A DNA stretch of 64,000 bases from Rummeliibacillus suwonensis (GCF_007896435.1 NZ_VCBL01000001.1:415994-479993); one strand, 5' to 3'; positions 33,637-43,234 are shown, counted from the first letter of the stretch. Numbers and translations: made by a program. The notes: generated by a model from the sequence alone, not told the origin.

Positions 33637-35475
33637 TCAATGGACCACATTGATATTGTATTTTTCAAACCAAATATGAGTTTGGATTAAATAGGCAAGC
33701 AGCTGCGGACCGGTCATTAATTGACCAAACCATGGTGCTGTAAAGGATGAACCACCTGATTCAATAAGCGCCTGTAGTTGTTTTTTGTCAAAAAGCTCAA
33801 GAAGTATGGAGTTCTTATTTTCCAAAATCGAAGAGAGCCATTTTCCGACCCCTTCTGCATAGGCAGGGTTATGCGTTTTAGGATATGGATTCTTCTTGCG
33901 GTATAGTACTTCTTTCGGCAATACATCTTCCATTGCTTTGCGTAGAACACCTTTCTCCATATTTCCGCAATTTTTGATTTCCCAGGGAATATTCCACACA
34001 TATTCGACAAGATGATGATCGGCAAAAGGCACTCGTACTTCAAGACCAGCCCTCATTGTAGTGCGATCTTTACGGTCGAGCAATGTCGGCATGAACCAAG
34101 TCATATTGAGGTAAAATAATTCTCTTCTCTTTGCATCAGCAGGTGACTCATCTTCTAAAGTAGGAGTTTCTTTTATGGCTACTTCATAAGCCTGTTGCAC
34201 ATAATCTTCAATCTCCAACTTTTGTCGCCATTCAGGTCTTAATAGATGGATCCTTTCTTTTGTAGAGCGCATCCACGGGAATCCTTCTGTTTCTTTCGCA
34301 AAAAACCAAGGATAGCCACCAAAAATTTCATCCGCACATTCACCAGATAAGCCGACTTTGAAATTCTTTTTAATCTGTTTACTAAACCATAATAGAGAAG
34401 AATCAATATCGGCCATACCAGGCATATCTTTGGCATAAACAGCTTCTGTCAACTCGTTTATAAGAGTTTCTTGTGGGATGATTTCTGAATGGTGTATAGT
34501 CTGGAAGGTTTCAGACATTTTCTGGATCCAGAAAGTATCATCTGATCGTTGGAAATCATTTGCCTTGAAGAATTGAGCATTGCCCTCGTAGTTAATCGAA
34601 AACGTGTGAAGAGGAGATTTGTCAGTTCCTTTGAATTTATTTGCAGCAATAGCTGTAATAATACTTGAATCAAGTCCACCAGACAAAAATGTGCAAACAG
34701 GTACATCCGATACGAGTTGTCGTTCTACGGCGTCAATAACGTAATTTCGAACTTTTTGGACTGTATCATTGAAAGAATCTTCATGTGCTTTACTGGTCAC
34801 ATTCCAGTAGCGACGTATTTTTAGACCGTTTACGTCGTATTTTAGAAAATGTCCTGGGCGAAGTTCTTGGATATGTTTGTAGATCGTTTTGCCAGGTGTA
34901 TGGGAAGGACCTAAACCGAATAGTTCAGCTAATCCTTCATAGCCAACAGTTGCGGGGATATCAGGATGGGCAAGCAATGCTTTTATTTCTGAAGCAAACA
35001 ATAACTGGTTTTGCACCTCACAATAATATAAAGGTTTTACGCCAAGTCGATCACGTACTAGGATTAGACTGTTTTCTGTAGAATCCCAAATGCCAAAGGC
35101 GAAAATACCATTGATTTTGTCGACACATTGTTCGCGCCATTCGATATAGGAAACGAGCAAAACTTCGGTATCAGAAGTTGTATGAAAGTGATACCCTTTT
35201 TGTTGTAATTCTTTTCGTAAGTCATCTGTATTGTACAGCTCTCCGTTATACGTAATCGTATAATGATGGCCTTCTTTTTCATAAGTCATCGGTTGTTTGC
35301 CGCCCTCAAGGTCGATGATGGCTAAACGTTGATGCCCAAAAGCGATAGGACCATCACACCAAATTCCATCTGCATCCGGTCCTCTTTTTTGTAGTGTATT
35401 TGTCATTGTATGTAATAATGATAATTGCGTTGTTAGGTCTTCTTTCAAATTACACCAACCTGTAATTCCACACAT
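33637..35475 (-). CDS. asnB: Asparagine synthase (glutamine-hydrolysing)
   Basis: A 612-residue two-domain enzyme that makes asparagine from aspartate, ATP and glutamine. Cys2 (after Met removal the N-terminal nucleophile, MCGITGW) starts the class II amidotransferase domain. RGPDADG, RLAIID and YNGELYN complete that site. The synthetase domain has the ATP pyrophosphatase loop FLSGGLDSS (about 257-265), SGECADEIFGGYPW and RVPFADHHLVEYVWN. The length fits the AsnB/AsnO group; which paralogue cannot be decided here. The start is fixed by Cys2. It is divergent from menA. Confidence 0.94.
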   Translation of the reverse strand: MCGITGWCNLKEDLTTQLSLLHTMTNTLQKRGPDADGIWCDGPIAFGHQRLAIIDLEGGKQPMTYEKEGHHYTITYNGELYNTDDLRKELQQKGYHFHTTSDTEVLLVSYIEWREQCVDKINGIFAFGIWDSTENSLILVRDRLGVKPLYYCEVQNQLLFASEIKALLAHPDIPATVGYEGLAELFGLGPSHTPGKTIYKHIQELRPGHFLKYDVNGLKIRRYWNVTSKAHEDSFNDTVQKVRNYVIDAVERQLVSDVPVCTFLSGGLDSSIITAIAANKFKGTDKSPLHTFSINYEGNAQFFKANDFQRSDDTFWIQKMSETFQTIHHSEIIPQETLINELTEAVYAKDMPGMADIDSSLLWFSKQIKKNFKVGLSGECADEIFGGYPWFFAKETEGFPWMRSTKERIHLLRPEWRQKLEIEDYVQQAYEVAIKETPTLEDESPADAKRRELFYLNMTWFMPTLLDRKDRTTMRAGLEVRVPFADHHLVEYVWNIPWEIKNCGNMEKGVLRKAMEDVLPKEVLYRKKNPYPKTHNPAYAEGVGKWLSSILENKNSILLELFDKKQLQALIESGGSSFTAPWFGQLMTGPQLLAYLIQTHIWFEKYNINVVH

Positions 35476-35702
35476 ATGTTCACATCCTTATTCATTTTCA
35501 TTCTGCATTATATGTAAAGACGATGAAAAAGGAGCATAAATCAAATCAGGTTTCAAAAAATTTATGAAAATATAGTAGTGGTTCGATGCCAGTGTAAAAT
35601 TTCAATCAGCGGAGTTCGTCGTTAAAGAAGCATTTTTGGCATGGATGAAAAAAATCAGTTAAGATAGAATAGTCGTTGTATATAAAGATTGAAAGGAAGT
35701 AA

Positions 35703-36635
35703 ATGATGAGTAACGATCGTAATCAGCAAATAGAGGAGATTAGTAAAGCAAAGCTTATGTGGCAATTGACACGACCACATACATTGACAGCAACATTTTC
35801 ACCAGTCATTTTGGGAACAGTTTTGGCTATGTTCGATGTCGAGATCAATTGGTTATTATTTACCGCGATGCTTGTATGCTGTCTATGTCTCCAAATTGCT
35901 ACAAACTTATTTAACGAATACTACGATTTTAAACGTGGTTTAGATACAGCTGAATCTGTGGGGATTGGCGGTGCATTAGTACGTCATGGCACAAAACCTC
36001 AAACGATATTAAATTTTGCTATATTATTATATGCAATTGCTGTTGCTTTAGGCGTTTATATTTGTATGAGTAGTAGCTGGTGGCTCGTGGCTATTGGTGT
36101 TGCAGGTATGGCAATTGGCTATTTATATACAGGTGGGCCATATCCAATTGCATATACACCATTTGGTGAACTATTTGCAGGACTTAGCATGGGTGTTGCC
36201 TTTATATTAATATCTTATTTTATACAAACAGGGAATATAAATATGACCAGTTTCCTTGTCTCCATTCCTGTAGGGATTTTGGTTGGCGGCATTAATATGT
36301 CTAACAATATTCGAGATATTCAAGAAGATACAATTGGTGGTAGAAAAACATTGGCAATCCTTCTGGGAAGGAACAAAGCGATTCATGTTTTAGGGCTTTC
36401 TTTTATCATCGCATATGCATGGATGATCGTTTTGATTGCTACAGGTGTTGTAAGTCCATGGTTATTGGTAGTGTTTGTCAGCGTTCCAAAACCGATAACA
36501 GCCATCAAAAGTTTTAAAGAGGGAGAAAAGGAACCTATAAAACTTGGACTAGCCATGAAATCTACAGCCATGACGAACACATTTTATGGTTTACTTTCTT
36601 CAGTAGGGTTGATTTTAAGTTACTTTTTTGCATAA
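35703..36635 (+). CDS. menA: 1,4-dihydroxy-2-naphthoate polyprenyltransferase MenA
   Basis: A 310-residue UbiA-family membrane enzyme. It attaches the polyprenyl chain to dihydroxynaphthoate in menaquinone synthesis. Both Asp-rich Mg-diphosphate motifs are seen: NLFNEYYDFKRGLDT (about 69-83) and NNIRDIQEDTIGGRKT (about 200-215). About eight membrane segments. The ATG (35703; a second follows at once) has AAAGGAAG upstream. A P element (36666-36820) lies between the stop codon and the apparent native terminator at 36836. Confidence 0.95.
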   Translation: MMSNDRNQQIEEISKAKLMWQLTRPHTLTATFSPVILGTVLAMFDVEINWLLFTAMLVCCLCLQIATNLFNEYYDFKRGLDTAESVGIGGALVRHGTKPQTILNFAILLYAIAVALGVYICMSSSWWLVAIGVAGMAIGYLYTGGPYPIAYTPFGELFAGLSMGVAFILISYFIQTGNINMTSFLVSIPVGILVGGINMSNNIRDIQEDTIGGRKTLAILLGRNKAIHVLGLSFIIAYAWMIVLIATGVVSPWLLVVFVSVPKPITAIKSFKEGEKEPIKLGLAMKSTAMTNTFYGLLSSVGLILSYFFA

Positions 36636-36665
36636 AAGCTTAAAAGTTGTTGAGAAGTTTTGTTT

Positions 36666-36820
36666 CGTATTAACGGGCAGTAAGACCTCATTTCAAGATG
36701 CAAGCCAGGAGTAGAGAATAAGTGAGGGATGAACTGCCTGTGCCTGTAAAAGCCTGATGGATTCTACTAACACACAATGAGGAGGAAGAAAAAACCCCAT
36801 TGTGTGAAAGATTTACTTTA
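36666..36820 (+). mobile_element. P element, copy P7 (diverged)
   Basis: TTAACGGGCAGTAAGACCTCATTTCAAG marks the left part. GAACTGCCTGT pairs with the GGGCAGT arm. The right hairpin is CACACAATGAGG with CCCCATTGTGTG, then AAAGATTTACTTTA. The right-end hairpin has changed on both arms relative to P1 (compensatory). Confidence 0.75.
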
Positions 36821-36835
36821 TATTTGCATCTATTT

Positions 36836-36865
36836 AAATTCGTCGGAAAATCGGCGGATTTTTTT
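36836..36865 (+). terminator. Terminator, probably of menA
   Basis: AAATTCGTCG pairs with CGGCGGATTT using two G-T wobbles; T residues follow. It lies 200 bp past the menA stop, displaced by element P7. Confidence 0.8.
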
Positions 36866-36933
36866 CATATTCGATAGCATCGTAGAGCATGATGTGATAC
36901 GATACATTTTGTTTCAAAATATGAAAAAGAAAG

Positions 36934-38313
36934 ATGGGCGATGATATGGGACAAGTAACGAAGGAATACCATGCTAAAGAAAAATTAAGCTTATTCCATT
37001 TAACATGGCCAATTTTTTTAGAAGTATTTCTATTTATGTTGATGGGTCTAGCTGATACTTTTATGTTGAGCGCTTTGGCAGATGATGCAGTAGCGGGTGT
37101 AGGTGCGGCCAATCAATTTATTCAAATCACGATATTAATATTAGAAGTAATCGGTAATGGTGCTTCGATTGTTGTGGCACAATATTTAGGCTCTAGAAGA
37201 TATGAAGAAGTTCCTAAAATTACGGCTGTTGCTATTACGATGAATCTTGTTATTGGATTTGTTTTAAGTATGCTTTTTGTATTTTTCTCAAAGCAAATGA
37301 TGATGGCAATGAATTTGCATGGTGATGTATTGAATTATGCAGATAAGTATTTAGTCATTATTGGTGGAGGGATCTTCTTACAAGCATTGATCAATGCAGC
37401 AGCGGCTATTGTGCGTGTACATGGCTGGACGAGACAAACCATGTATGTATCTGTTGCGATGAATGTATTACATATTACAGGTAACTATATTTTGATCTTT
37501 GGTAAATGGGGTTTTCCAGAGTTGGGTGTGCAGGGGGCTGCCATTTCTTCCGTTATTAGCCGCGCCATTGCCCTTGTGATATTTTTCTGGCTTCTGTATC
37601 AAGCATTGGAATTTCGTATCTATTTTAAATATTATTTAGCCTTGCCAAAGGAATATATAAAAAAGATATTGGCAATCGGCATACCTTCAGCCTTTGAGCA
37701 AGTCATGTATCAAGGATGCCAAATCGTATTTATGTTTTATGTTACTTTTTTAGGTTCTGAAGCTTTAGCAGCAAGACAATATGCTTTCAATATTTCCATG
37801 TTTACCTATTTATTTGCTGTAGCGATTGGTTCTGGAACAGCGATTATTGTGGGGCGATATGTTGGTGCTAATCGCAAAGATGATGCTTATCAGCAACTAT
37901 GGAGTAGTGTCAAATGGGCCATTACGTTTACGCTTGTGATGGTTGCATTCGTGATGATTTTCCGCTACCCATTAATGCGGCTATTTACCGATAATCCAGA
38001 AGTCATTCAAATAGGGGCCTCTGTATTGCTGCTAAGTATTTTATTGGAAACAGGTAGAACTTTTAATATCACGATTATCAATACTTTGCGTGCAACAGGT
38101 GATGCGAGATATCCTTTAATTATTGGTTTCTTTTCAATGATTTGCATGAGCCTACCACTTGGTTATTTCTTAGTTTTCCACTTACATCTAGGACTTGTCG
38201 GAGTTTGGCTTGCGATTGCCGCGGATGAGTGGTGTCGCGCGATTTTGGTATTTTTTAGATGGAAGAGTCGTAAATGGGAACGCTATGCACTTGTATCACC
38301 CAATAAAAACTAA
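36934..38313 (+). CDS. MATE family efflux transporter
   Basis: A 459-residue transporter with 12 membrane segments in two MatE repeats: LTWPIFLEVFLFMLMGLADT in the first, and LAIGIPSAFEQVMYQGCQIV in the second. MATE pumps export drugs or metabolites using Na+ or H+. The ATG at 36934 has only a weak AGAAAG site; an in-frame ATG at 36946 is possible. It is a single gene; the nearest relatives by motif appear to be the NorM/YeeO-like branch, but the substrate is unknown. Confidence 0.92.
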   Translation: MGDDMGQVTKEYHAKEKLSLFHLTWPIFLEVFLFMLMGLADTFMLSALADDAVAGVGAANQFIQITILILEVIGNGASIVVAQYLGSRRYEEVPKITAVAITMNLVIGFVLSMLFVFFSKQMMMAMNLHGDVLNYADKYLVIIGGGIFLQALINAAAAIVRVHGWTRQTMYVSVAMNVLHITGNYILIFGKWGFPELGVQGAAISSVISRAIALVIFFWLLYQALEFRIYFKYYLALPKEYIKKILAIGIPSAFEQVMYQGCQIVFMFYVTFLGSEALAARQYAFNISMFTYLFAVAIGSGTAIIVGRYVGANRKDDAYQQLWSSVKWAITFTLVMVAFVMIFRYPLMRLFTDNPEVIQIGASVLLLSILLETGRTFNITIINTLRATGDARYPLIIGFFSMICMSLPLGYFLVFHLHLGLVGVWLAIAADEWCRAILVFFRWKSRKWERYALVSPNKN

Positions 38314-38434
38314 AGAATTTGTATGAGGTATAGAATGATTAACTCTTTTGGTAAACGCTATGTTAAGTATATTTACCAGGATATGTGAAGCTCAGTGTAT
38401 ACTAATGAAAGATGAGTCTAAATGAGGTGTTTTG

Positions 38435-39295
38435 ATGGGACTATCAAGAAAAATAGCAAGTGCTCATTATATGACAGAACAGCAATCCATCTTTGCCTGT
38501 CCTGTTTGCGGTGAGAAAATGAAAATAACTGATCAATGTGTAGTAACCTGTGAAAATCATCATACATTCGATATTGCCAAACAAGGGTATGTCAATTTCA
38601 TGACGCATCCAACAACATCAATGTATGGAAAAGATTTGTTCGAAGCTCGTAAACAAATTATTGAAAGTGGACTTTATGCACAGCTGCATCATACAGTAGT
38701 AGAATTGTTACAATCATTTGGACGGGATATGACAGTTTTAGATACGGGCTGTGGGGAAGGATCACATTTAGCAAAAATTAAACAACAATTTGAAAAAACA
38801 ATGGATCAAAAAATGGTCGCCGTAGGAATTGACATTGCAAAAGAAGGGGTTGTTGCGGCAAGTCGAAATTATGAAGGTATGATTTGGTGTGTAGGAGATT
38901 TGGCGAAGTGTCCATTTCAAAAATCCAGTTTTGATGCCATTTTAAATATTTTATCACCAGCAAATTATACGGAATTTAAGCGGCTTCTGAAGCCAAATGG
39001 CTGGGTTGTAAAGGTAGTTCCACAAAGTGGTTATTTATATCAATTGCGAGAATTATTTTTTGCAGATTCCGATAAAGAGTCTTATTCCAATGCCCGTACA
39101 GTAGACCGATTTAAAGAAAACTTTAGCGATGTAACGATAAAGCGTATTACGCAAAAAGTTGTGATCCCCCAGAATCTTGTACCAATGCTAATGCATATGA
39201 CTCCGATGGGATGGCATCAAACAACCGATATTGACCAGACTAAAGTAAAAGAAATAACGATTGATCTGGATATATTAGTGGGAAAATTGTCATAA
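38435..39295 (+). CDS. rlmA: 23S rRNA guanine N1-methyltransferase RlmA type
   Basis: About 286 residues. An N-terminal zinc-ribbon (FACPVCGEKM ... VVTCENHHTFD, Cys/Cys and Cys/His ligands) precedes a SAM domain with LDTGCGEGSHLAKI (about 99-112) and GIDIAKEGV. RlmA enzymes methylate G745 or G748 in helix 35 of 23S rRNA; the G748 type affects tylosin resistance. The sequence KQGYVNFMTHP after the zinc site is characteristic. The ATG at 38435 fits GAGGTG spacing; the overlapping TTG at 38432 is less likely. Confidence 0.92.
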   Translation: MGLSRKIASAHYMTEQQSIFACPVCGEKMKITDQCVVTCENHHTFDIAKQGYVNFMTHPTTSMYGKDLFEARKQIIESGLYAQLHHTVVELLQSFGRDMTVLDTGCGEGSHLAKIKQQFEKTMDQKMVAVGIDIAKEGVVAASRNYEGMIWCVGDLAKCPFQKSSFDAILNILSPANYTEFKRLLKPNGWVVKVVPQSGYLYQLRELFFADSDKESYSNARTVDRFKENFSDVTIKRITQKVVIPQNLVPMLMHMTPMGWHQTTDIDQTKVKEITIDLDILVGKLS

Positions 39296-39387
39296 TAGAT
39301 TGTCTGGATCGGAACATAAAAACTGTAGATTGGAACCTGAATATTCATTCAATATTCGTATCTTTTCTATAAATACATGATGAATCA

Positions 39388-39433
39388 TGAAAAAGCCACA
39401 GAAGATTTAATTGAAATCCTGCGGCCTTTTTTG
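39388..39433 (-). terminator. Terminator overlapping the end of the VanZ-like gene
   Basis: On the minus strand AAAAAGGCCGCAG faces CTGTGGCTTTTTC. The 5' arm lies within the last codons of the gene. Confidence 0.75.
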
Positions 39434-39883
39434 TATGAGCAATCTAATACATTGAAAAATTACTAAAAAAGTAGTAGCGCCTGAAGTATCTAGCAAGACA
39501 TCTTGAAGGGAAGCTGAACGACCTAGCGTAAAATATTGGTGAGTTTCATCGATCGTTGCTAAAACGAATGTCAGTAATATAGAAGTAACTATTCGATATT
39601 TCAATTTAGGAAATGCCACATAAAGTGCCACTCCTATTGCACCAAATGTAACGAAATGGGTTGCTTTTCGTATTAAAAATTCCAAAAAATAATAGTAGCC
39701 TCTAGAATCTACAGACATATTTATCCCATAATATTGAAAATGTAATTTAGATAAAAGCGGTTTATATGGTTCATTTGGAAAATAGTGTTGCAATGTTGGA
39801 ACGATTGATTGTTGCTCATACGTTTGACCGGACGAGATAAAAATAGCCAACAATAAGAGTAGAAGTGGTATATATTTTTTCAT
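39407..39883 (-). CDS. VanZ family protein
   Basis: 158 residues with four membrane segments. The VanZ signature is visible: LIRKATHFVTFGAIGVALYV in the middle and ATIDETHQYFTLGRSASLQD(VLLDTSGA) near the end, with conserved D-E-x-x-Q and R-x-x-D. VanZ-like proteins are linked to teicoplanin resistance or wall phosphoryl chemistry, but most chromosomal members have unknown roles. It is a single gene. Confidence 0.88.
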   Translation of the reverse strand: MKKYIPLLLLLLAIFISSGQTYEQQSIVPTLQHYFPNEPYKPLLSKLHFQYYGINMSVDSRGYYYFLEFLIRKATHFVTFGAIGVALYVAFPKLKYRIVTSILLTFVLATIDETHQYFTLGRSASLQDVLLDTSGATTFLVIFQCIRLLIQKRPQDFN

Positions 39884-40098
39884 GAATCAAACATATCATA
39901 CTTGATAAAAATTTTCATGAGTTTTGTGATGAGAGAGGTCTTTGATTGCTTTATGTAAAGGGATTTCATCTAGTTCCTTTCAAAATCACTTACTCTAACA
40001 GTAGCCATAATTTGATAAAATGAATATTTAGAATTTTTAGAACAATTTATGTTATAATAAAAAAATCTAGAATTTCCAAATATGAAGGAGTAATTTAG

Positions 40099-40980
40099 AT
40101 GGCTGGATATACCCTGCAAGGAAAGTATTTTCCCCTGTATGAATATTTATTAAAGCAAAAAGAAAGACATATCGTACTCACATTTGAAGAGATCGAAGAA
40201 ATTTTACATGCAAAATTGCCGAAATCTGCTTATAAGTATCAGGCATGGTGGGGAAATACAAGAAGTGGCACTTATGTACAGGCAGCTGCGTGGATTGAAG
40301 CAGGTTTTCGTGTCGATCTTGTTCAATTTGGGCGCTGTGTTGAGTTTGTAAAAGTATCCAAGGAAATTTTGACGAAAAAAAAGAATAAGGTTATGAGAGA
40401 AGCACTTACTCCAAAAACAACACCAGTAGAAGATACGACATTCACAGAAATGGAATCCTTCCATAGAATCACTCAGAAGATGGATGCTGCTCAACAATTT
40501 TTTAAGAATAATAGTTATCGCCATTTTTCGGAGGAATCTTTAGTGTCTCAATTTGAAGTATTTTGCCAATGGAGACGACTTTTTGGGAAAATCGAACAAG
40601 ATGTTAACTATTTAGCAACACAATTAATGCAGGCATTTTTACTAGAAAAATATCATTTAGAATCCATTCATTCTCATATTAAACAACAAGATGAATATAC
40701 TTTTATATTTGAAGAGCAGACATCAACAGGAGAGAAAATTGCAGCGATTTTAAAAACTACTCCACCAGCTTTATCTTCGGATTTTGCTCCAAGTCAACGA
40801 AGTATCTTTTTGCAGGATTGCCGTTTGTTGAGTAGAACGAATGCAACTATACAATATTATTTTGTATCAGATGCATGTACTTTTAATATTATAGAAAAAA
40901 AGTATAAACAGTATCTTGGAACGATCCAACTTATTTTATTACCAAAAGCGATTGCTGATCAGCATTCACTGCATGCATAA
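40099..40980 (+). CDS. Two-part protein with DUF7662-like N-terminal domain
   Basis: 293 residues. Residues 6-88 match a small domain with the pattern GKYFPLYEYLLKQK ... LTFEEIEEIL ... LPKSAYKYQAWWGN ... AWIEAGFRVDLV ... CVEFVK. It is found alone or fused to nucleases and other DNA-related proteins; I equate it with DUF7662 from memory. The rest (about 120-293) is predicted alpha/beta with no motif I recognise. The ATG follows GAAGGAG. It is followed by a small membrane protein gene. Function unknown; a DNA-binding role is a guess. Confidence 0.65.
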   Translation: MAGYTLQGKYFPLYEYLLKQKERHIVLTFEEIEEILHAKLPKSAYKYQAWWGNTRSGTYVQAAAWIEAGFRVDLVQFGRCVEFVKVSKEILTKKKNKVMREALTPKTTPVEDTTFTEMESFHRITQKMDAAQQFFKNNSYRHFSEESLVSQFEVFCQWRRLFGKIEQDVNYLATQLMQAFLLEKYHLESIHSHIKQQDEYTFIFEEQTSTGEKIAAILKTTPPALSSDFAPSQRSIFLQDCRLLSRTNATIQYYFVSDACTFNIIEKKYKQYLGTIQLILLPKAIADQHSLHA

Positions 40981-41027
40981 TGATTTCTTTAGGAAATTCA
41001 TCTAACTAAAGGAAAGAGGTGTGGCGA

Positions 41028-41219
41028 TTGTTCAAAGCTAAAGGGCTACCATTTTTTATGGTTTTAATTGCTATAGGTTCTCTTAGTATCACATTTGCAG
41101 TAACGAAGGATATACCGCTTAGTATGCAATGGATCTTGCTAATTATCGGCACTTTACTAAATATTCTTAGTTTAATCGCACTCATGATCTTTCTTACAAA
41201 GGAGGCTAATGATAGTTAA
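41028..41219 (+). CDS. Small membrane protein, two segments
   Basis: About 63 residues, almost all in two hydrophobic segments (KGLPFFMVLIAIGSLSITFA and MQWILLIIGTLLNILSLIAL). The TTG at 41028 follows GAAAGAGG at good spacing; a GTG at 41019 is in frame, but the site then overlaps it. No family recognised. It is 48 bases behind the DUF7662-like gene, so they may be co-transcribed. P element P3 begins 26 bases after the stop. Confidence 0.55.
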   Translation: MFKAKGLPFFMVLIAIGSLSITFAVTKDIPLSMQWILLIIGTLLNILSLIALMIFLTKEANDS

Positions 41220-41244
41220 CAGTAACTTATAAAATGAAATTTCA

Positions 41245-41395
41245 TCCCCCTTTAATGGGCAGTAAGATACCCATCTCAAGATTTAGAGAGAAAAGGGGAA
41301 GAGAGATGGGGGATTAACCGCCCGGAAAAATCTGATTGGTTTACTAACCATCTGTGGGGGATGAAGAAAACCCCACTGATGGAAGCTTCACTTTA
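41245..41395 (+). mobile_element. P element, copy P3 (short form)
   Basis: Starts TCCCCCTTTAATGGGCAG after TTCA and ends GGAAGCTTCACTTTA. Inner stem CCCATCTC/GAGATGGG; right hairpin GTGGGG/CCCCAC. No cassette. Left stem reduced to three pairs (CCC/GGG). Confidence 0.8.
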
Positions 41396-41778
41396 CCCCT
41401 TCATACAGTGAGAGTCTTGCTGCTCGTTAATATGAGATCAAGGCAAGGTTATCAATCACTGTTAGAAAGAAGGGATTTTGATGATCAAGTCCATTCAAAT
41501 CAGTTGAAGCCCAACTATCAAGTTGATTAGCTGCATCAATAATATTTGTTGCTGGATGCTATATCATTTTTACTTATTTAACCTAAAATTTTTGAAAAAA
41601 CAAACTATTTTCAATGAATTTTGCGCATTGGGTACACATTTTGAAAATTTAGACTACAATATAAAGTAAGGGAAATAGAGATGGATTCATGGAAGTCAAC
41701 TAATTTAATGGGTTATTAATTTAGTATGGCGCGTATAGGATGTAAAGGTGTGGAAGAAATATAGTGGACAGGTAGGGT
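41396..41778. other. Non-coding stretch
   Basis: No gene, array or strong hairpin recognised between the P element and the acyltransferase pseudogene. Confidence 0.4.
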
Positions 41779-42420
41779 TTGCTATGTTTCTTAAAAATTA
41801 AGAGTAAAATTTTTTATAGATTTGTAAGGCGGTTTGTTACTAAATTCTTAGGTTTGTTTAATAAGATAAAGATTGATAATAAGCAAAATATGCCAGCAGA
41901 GGGTGGTTATATAATTGCTTGTACACACACTGGATGGATTAATATTTTGAATCTTGGTGTTTCTATTTGCCCGAACCCAATTCAATTCATGACGAAGAAA
42001 CAACTCTTTGATTATAAACTACTAGGTCGGTTTATAACAAAGATGAAAGCTTTCCCAGTAGATCGTGAAAATCCATATCCTAGCGTTGTGAAAGTACCTA
42101 TGAATTGGATTCAAGAAGGAAAAGTTATAGGGATTTTCCAAGTGGTACAAGGAATATAGAAGGTACGTCTTTAAAACAAGGTGCTATTCAATCACTCAGC
42201 TTTTAAAAGCACCTATGAGATCCCAGTTGTTTAATAGATGCCAATAGCCCAAAAGAGGTCTCACTTGTAAAAAGGGTTGTATGGAAAATCTTTCTATGTT
42301 ACAGCAAGAGGAAGAGGCAGAGAGAAATTTACACATTACTTGGAAGAGCAGTTAGTTACTTTAAAAGAGAAACTAGAAGAAAAGATTTTACGAAAAGAGC
42401 ATTTCGATCTTGAGAACTAG
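41779..42420 (+). pseudogene. PlsC-like 1-acylglycerol-phosphate acyltransferase, multiply broken
   Basis: Residues 1-126 read as an acyltransferase N-terminus (NKQNMPAEGGYIIACTHTGW, the catalytic-His block, and KKQLFDYKLLGRFI, then FPVDRENP). At about 42138 one T is missing from a run: an extra base restores FPSGTRNIEGTSLKQGAIQ. Further downstream the reading frame must change again (LIDANSPKEVSLVKR near 42235, LEEQLVTLKEKLEEK near 42345). At least three lesions, so this is real decay rather than a single sequencing error. Intact relatives acylate lysophosphatidate at the membrane. Confidence 0.8.
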
Positions 42421-42525
42421 ATGGTGTATCTTATGTCAATATTATTTCTTCTAAGTTCGGCAATCTTGAAAAGTAACGCAATCAAAGAATACTGTAGAAC
42501 ACAATTTCTTTTAAGGAGTGGTTAG

Positions 42526-42813
42526 ATGGTTTCTGTAGGTTTATTTGAACAGGAAGATAATAATGTTGAGCGGGAGAAAACTCCTTTAGAAGTGATGGCA
42601 GAAAAGCGAAGTCAAATCATTTTTAAACAACGTATGTCGGTAGGACTAACACAATCAGAATTAGCAGAGCGAGCGAATGTCACGCAAAAAACGATCAGCC
42701 GCATTGAACGTGGTGACAGTAAAGTCAGAGAAACTACTCTACAAAAGGTGTATGAAGTTTTAGGTATCACAGAAAAGCATTTAGAAACTCTGAAAGAACA
42801 GCAGGATACGTAG
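42526..42813 (+). CDS. XRE-type helix-turn-helix protein
   Basis: 95 residues. A 30-residue acidic N-terminal tail precedes a Cro/C1-type helix-turn-helix (MSVGLTQSELAERANVTQKT, then ISRIERGDSKVRETTLQKV, about 38-80). The ATG follows AAGGAGTGGTTAG. The short length suggests a simple repressor, like HigA-type antitoxins or phage-like regulators; no toxin gene is next to it. A strong terminator follows. Confidence 0.85.
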   Translation: MVSVGLFEQEDNNVEREKTPLEVMAEKRSQIIFKQRMSVGLTQSELAERANVTQKTISRIERGDSKVRETTLQKVYEVLGITEKHLETLKEQQDT

Positions 42814-42830
42814 TTGTAAAAAATTCCGAA

Positions 42831-42878
42831 GAAACTGTCTATTAAGTCATATTTGACCTAATAGATGGTTTCTTTTTT
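42831..42878 (+). terminator. Terminator of the XRE gene
   Basis: GAAAC(T)GTCTATTA pairs with TAATAGATGGTTTC, followed by six T residues. Confidence 0.85.
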
Positions 42879-42881
42879 GCC

Positions 42882-43020
42882 AGACAGTATATTCTTCACC
42901 TCAAGATTCAAGTAAAAAGCAGAGGAAGAGTGTGGTGAAACGGATCATAAAAATCCGAGTGGCTTAACGAATGAACAATGTAGATGAAGAAAAGAAGATC
43001 CCAATAAATGAAGTTTCACT
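42882..43020 (+). mobile_element. Decayed P element (copy P10)
   Basis: Recognisable parts: CAGACAGTATATTCTTCACC, CTCAAGATTCAAG, ATCATAAAAATCCGAGTGG, and the right end AATAAATGAAGTTTCACTT. Hairpins are partly lost. A further right-end-like piece (ATGGAAGTTTTACTTT) lies at 43083-43098. Confidence 0.5.
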
Positions 43021-43157
43021 TGACCTCGCACAACTATCAACAAGTCACTCACTTTGAAATAGATGAGGAAATATTCACATAAATGGAAGTTTTACTTTGC
43101 CATATGTTAAAATTAGAGAGTGGTAGTACAGTTTTTTATATTTTTGATCATTATTCA

Positions 43158-43187
43158 ATGACAGAATTTATCTAAGGGTGGCATAAT
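43158..43187 (+). promoter_or_regulatory. Sigma-A promoter of the signal peptidase gene
   Basis: ATGACA (43158-43163) and CATAAT (43182-43187), 18 bp apart, lie 48 bp before the start codon. Confidence 0.55.
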
Positions 43188-43234
43188 ATTGAATAGCTAT
43201 GAAAGTAAAGCCACAAATTAGAGGGTGATATAAA

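Noticed and set aside
34785-35081. Open frame opposite asparagine synthase
   Set aside because: Antisense shadow of a highly conserved enzyme domain.
41398-41778. Second T-box or riboswitch upstream of the acyltransferase pseudogene
   Set aside because: None of the conserved boxes could be found.
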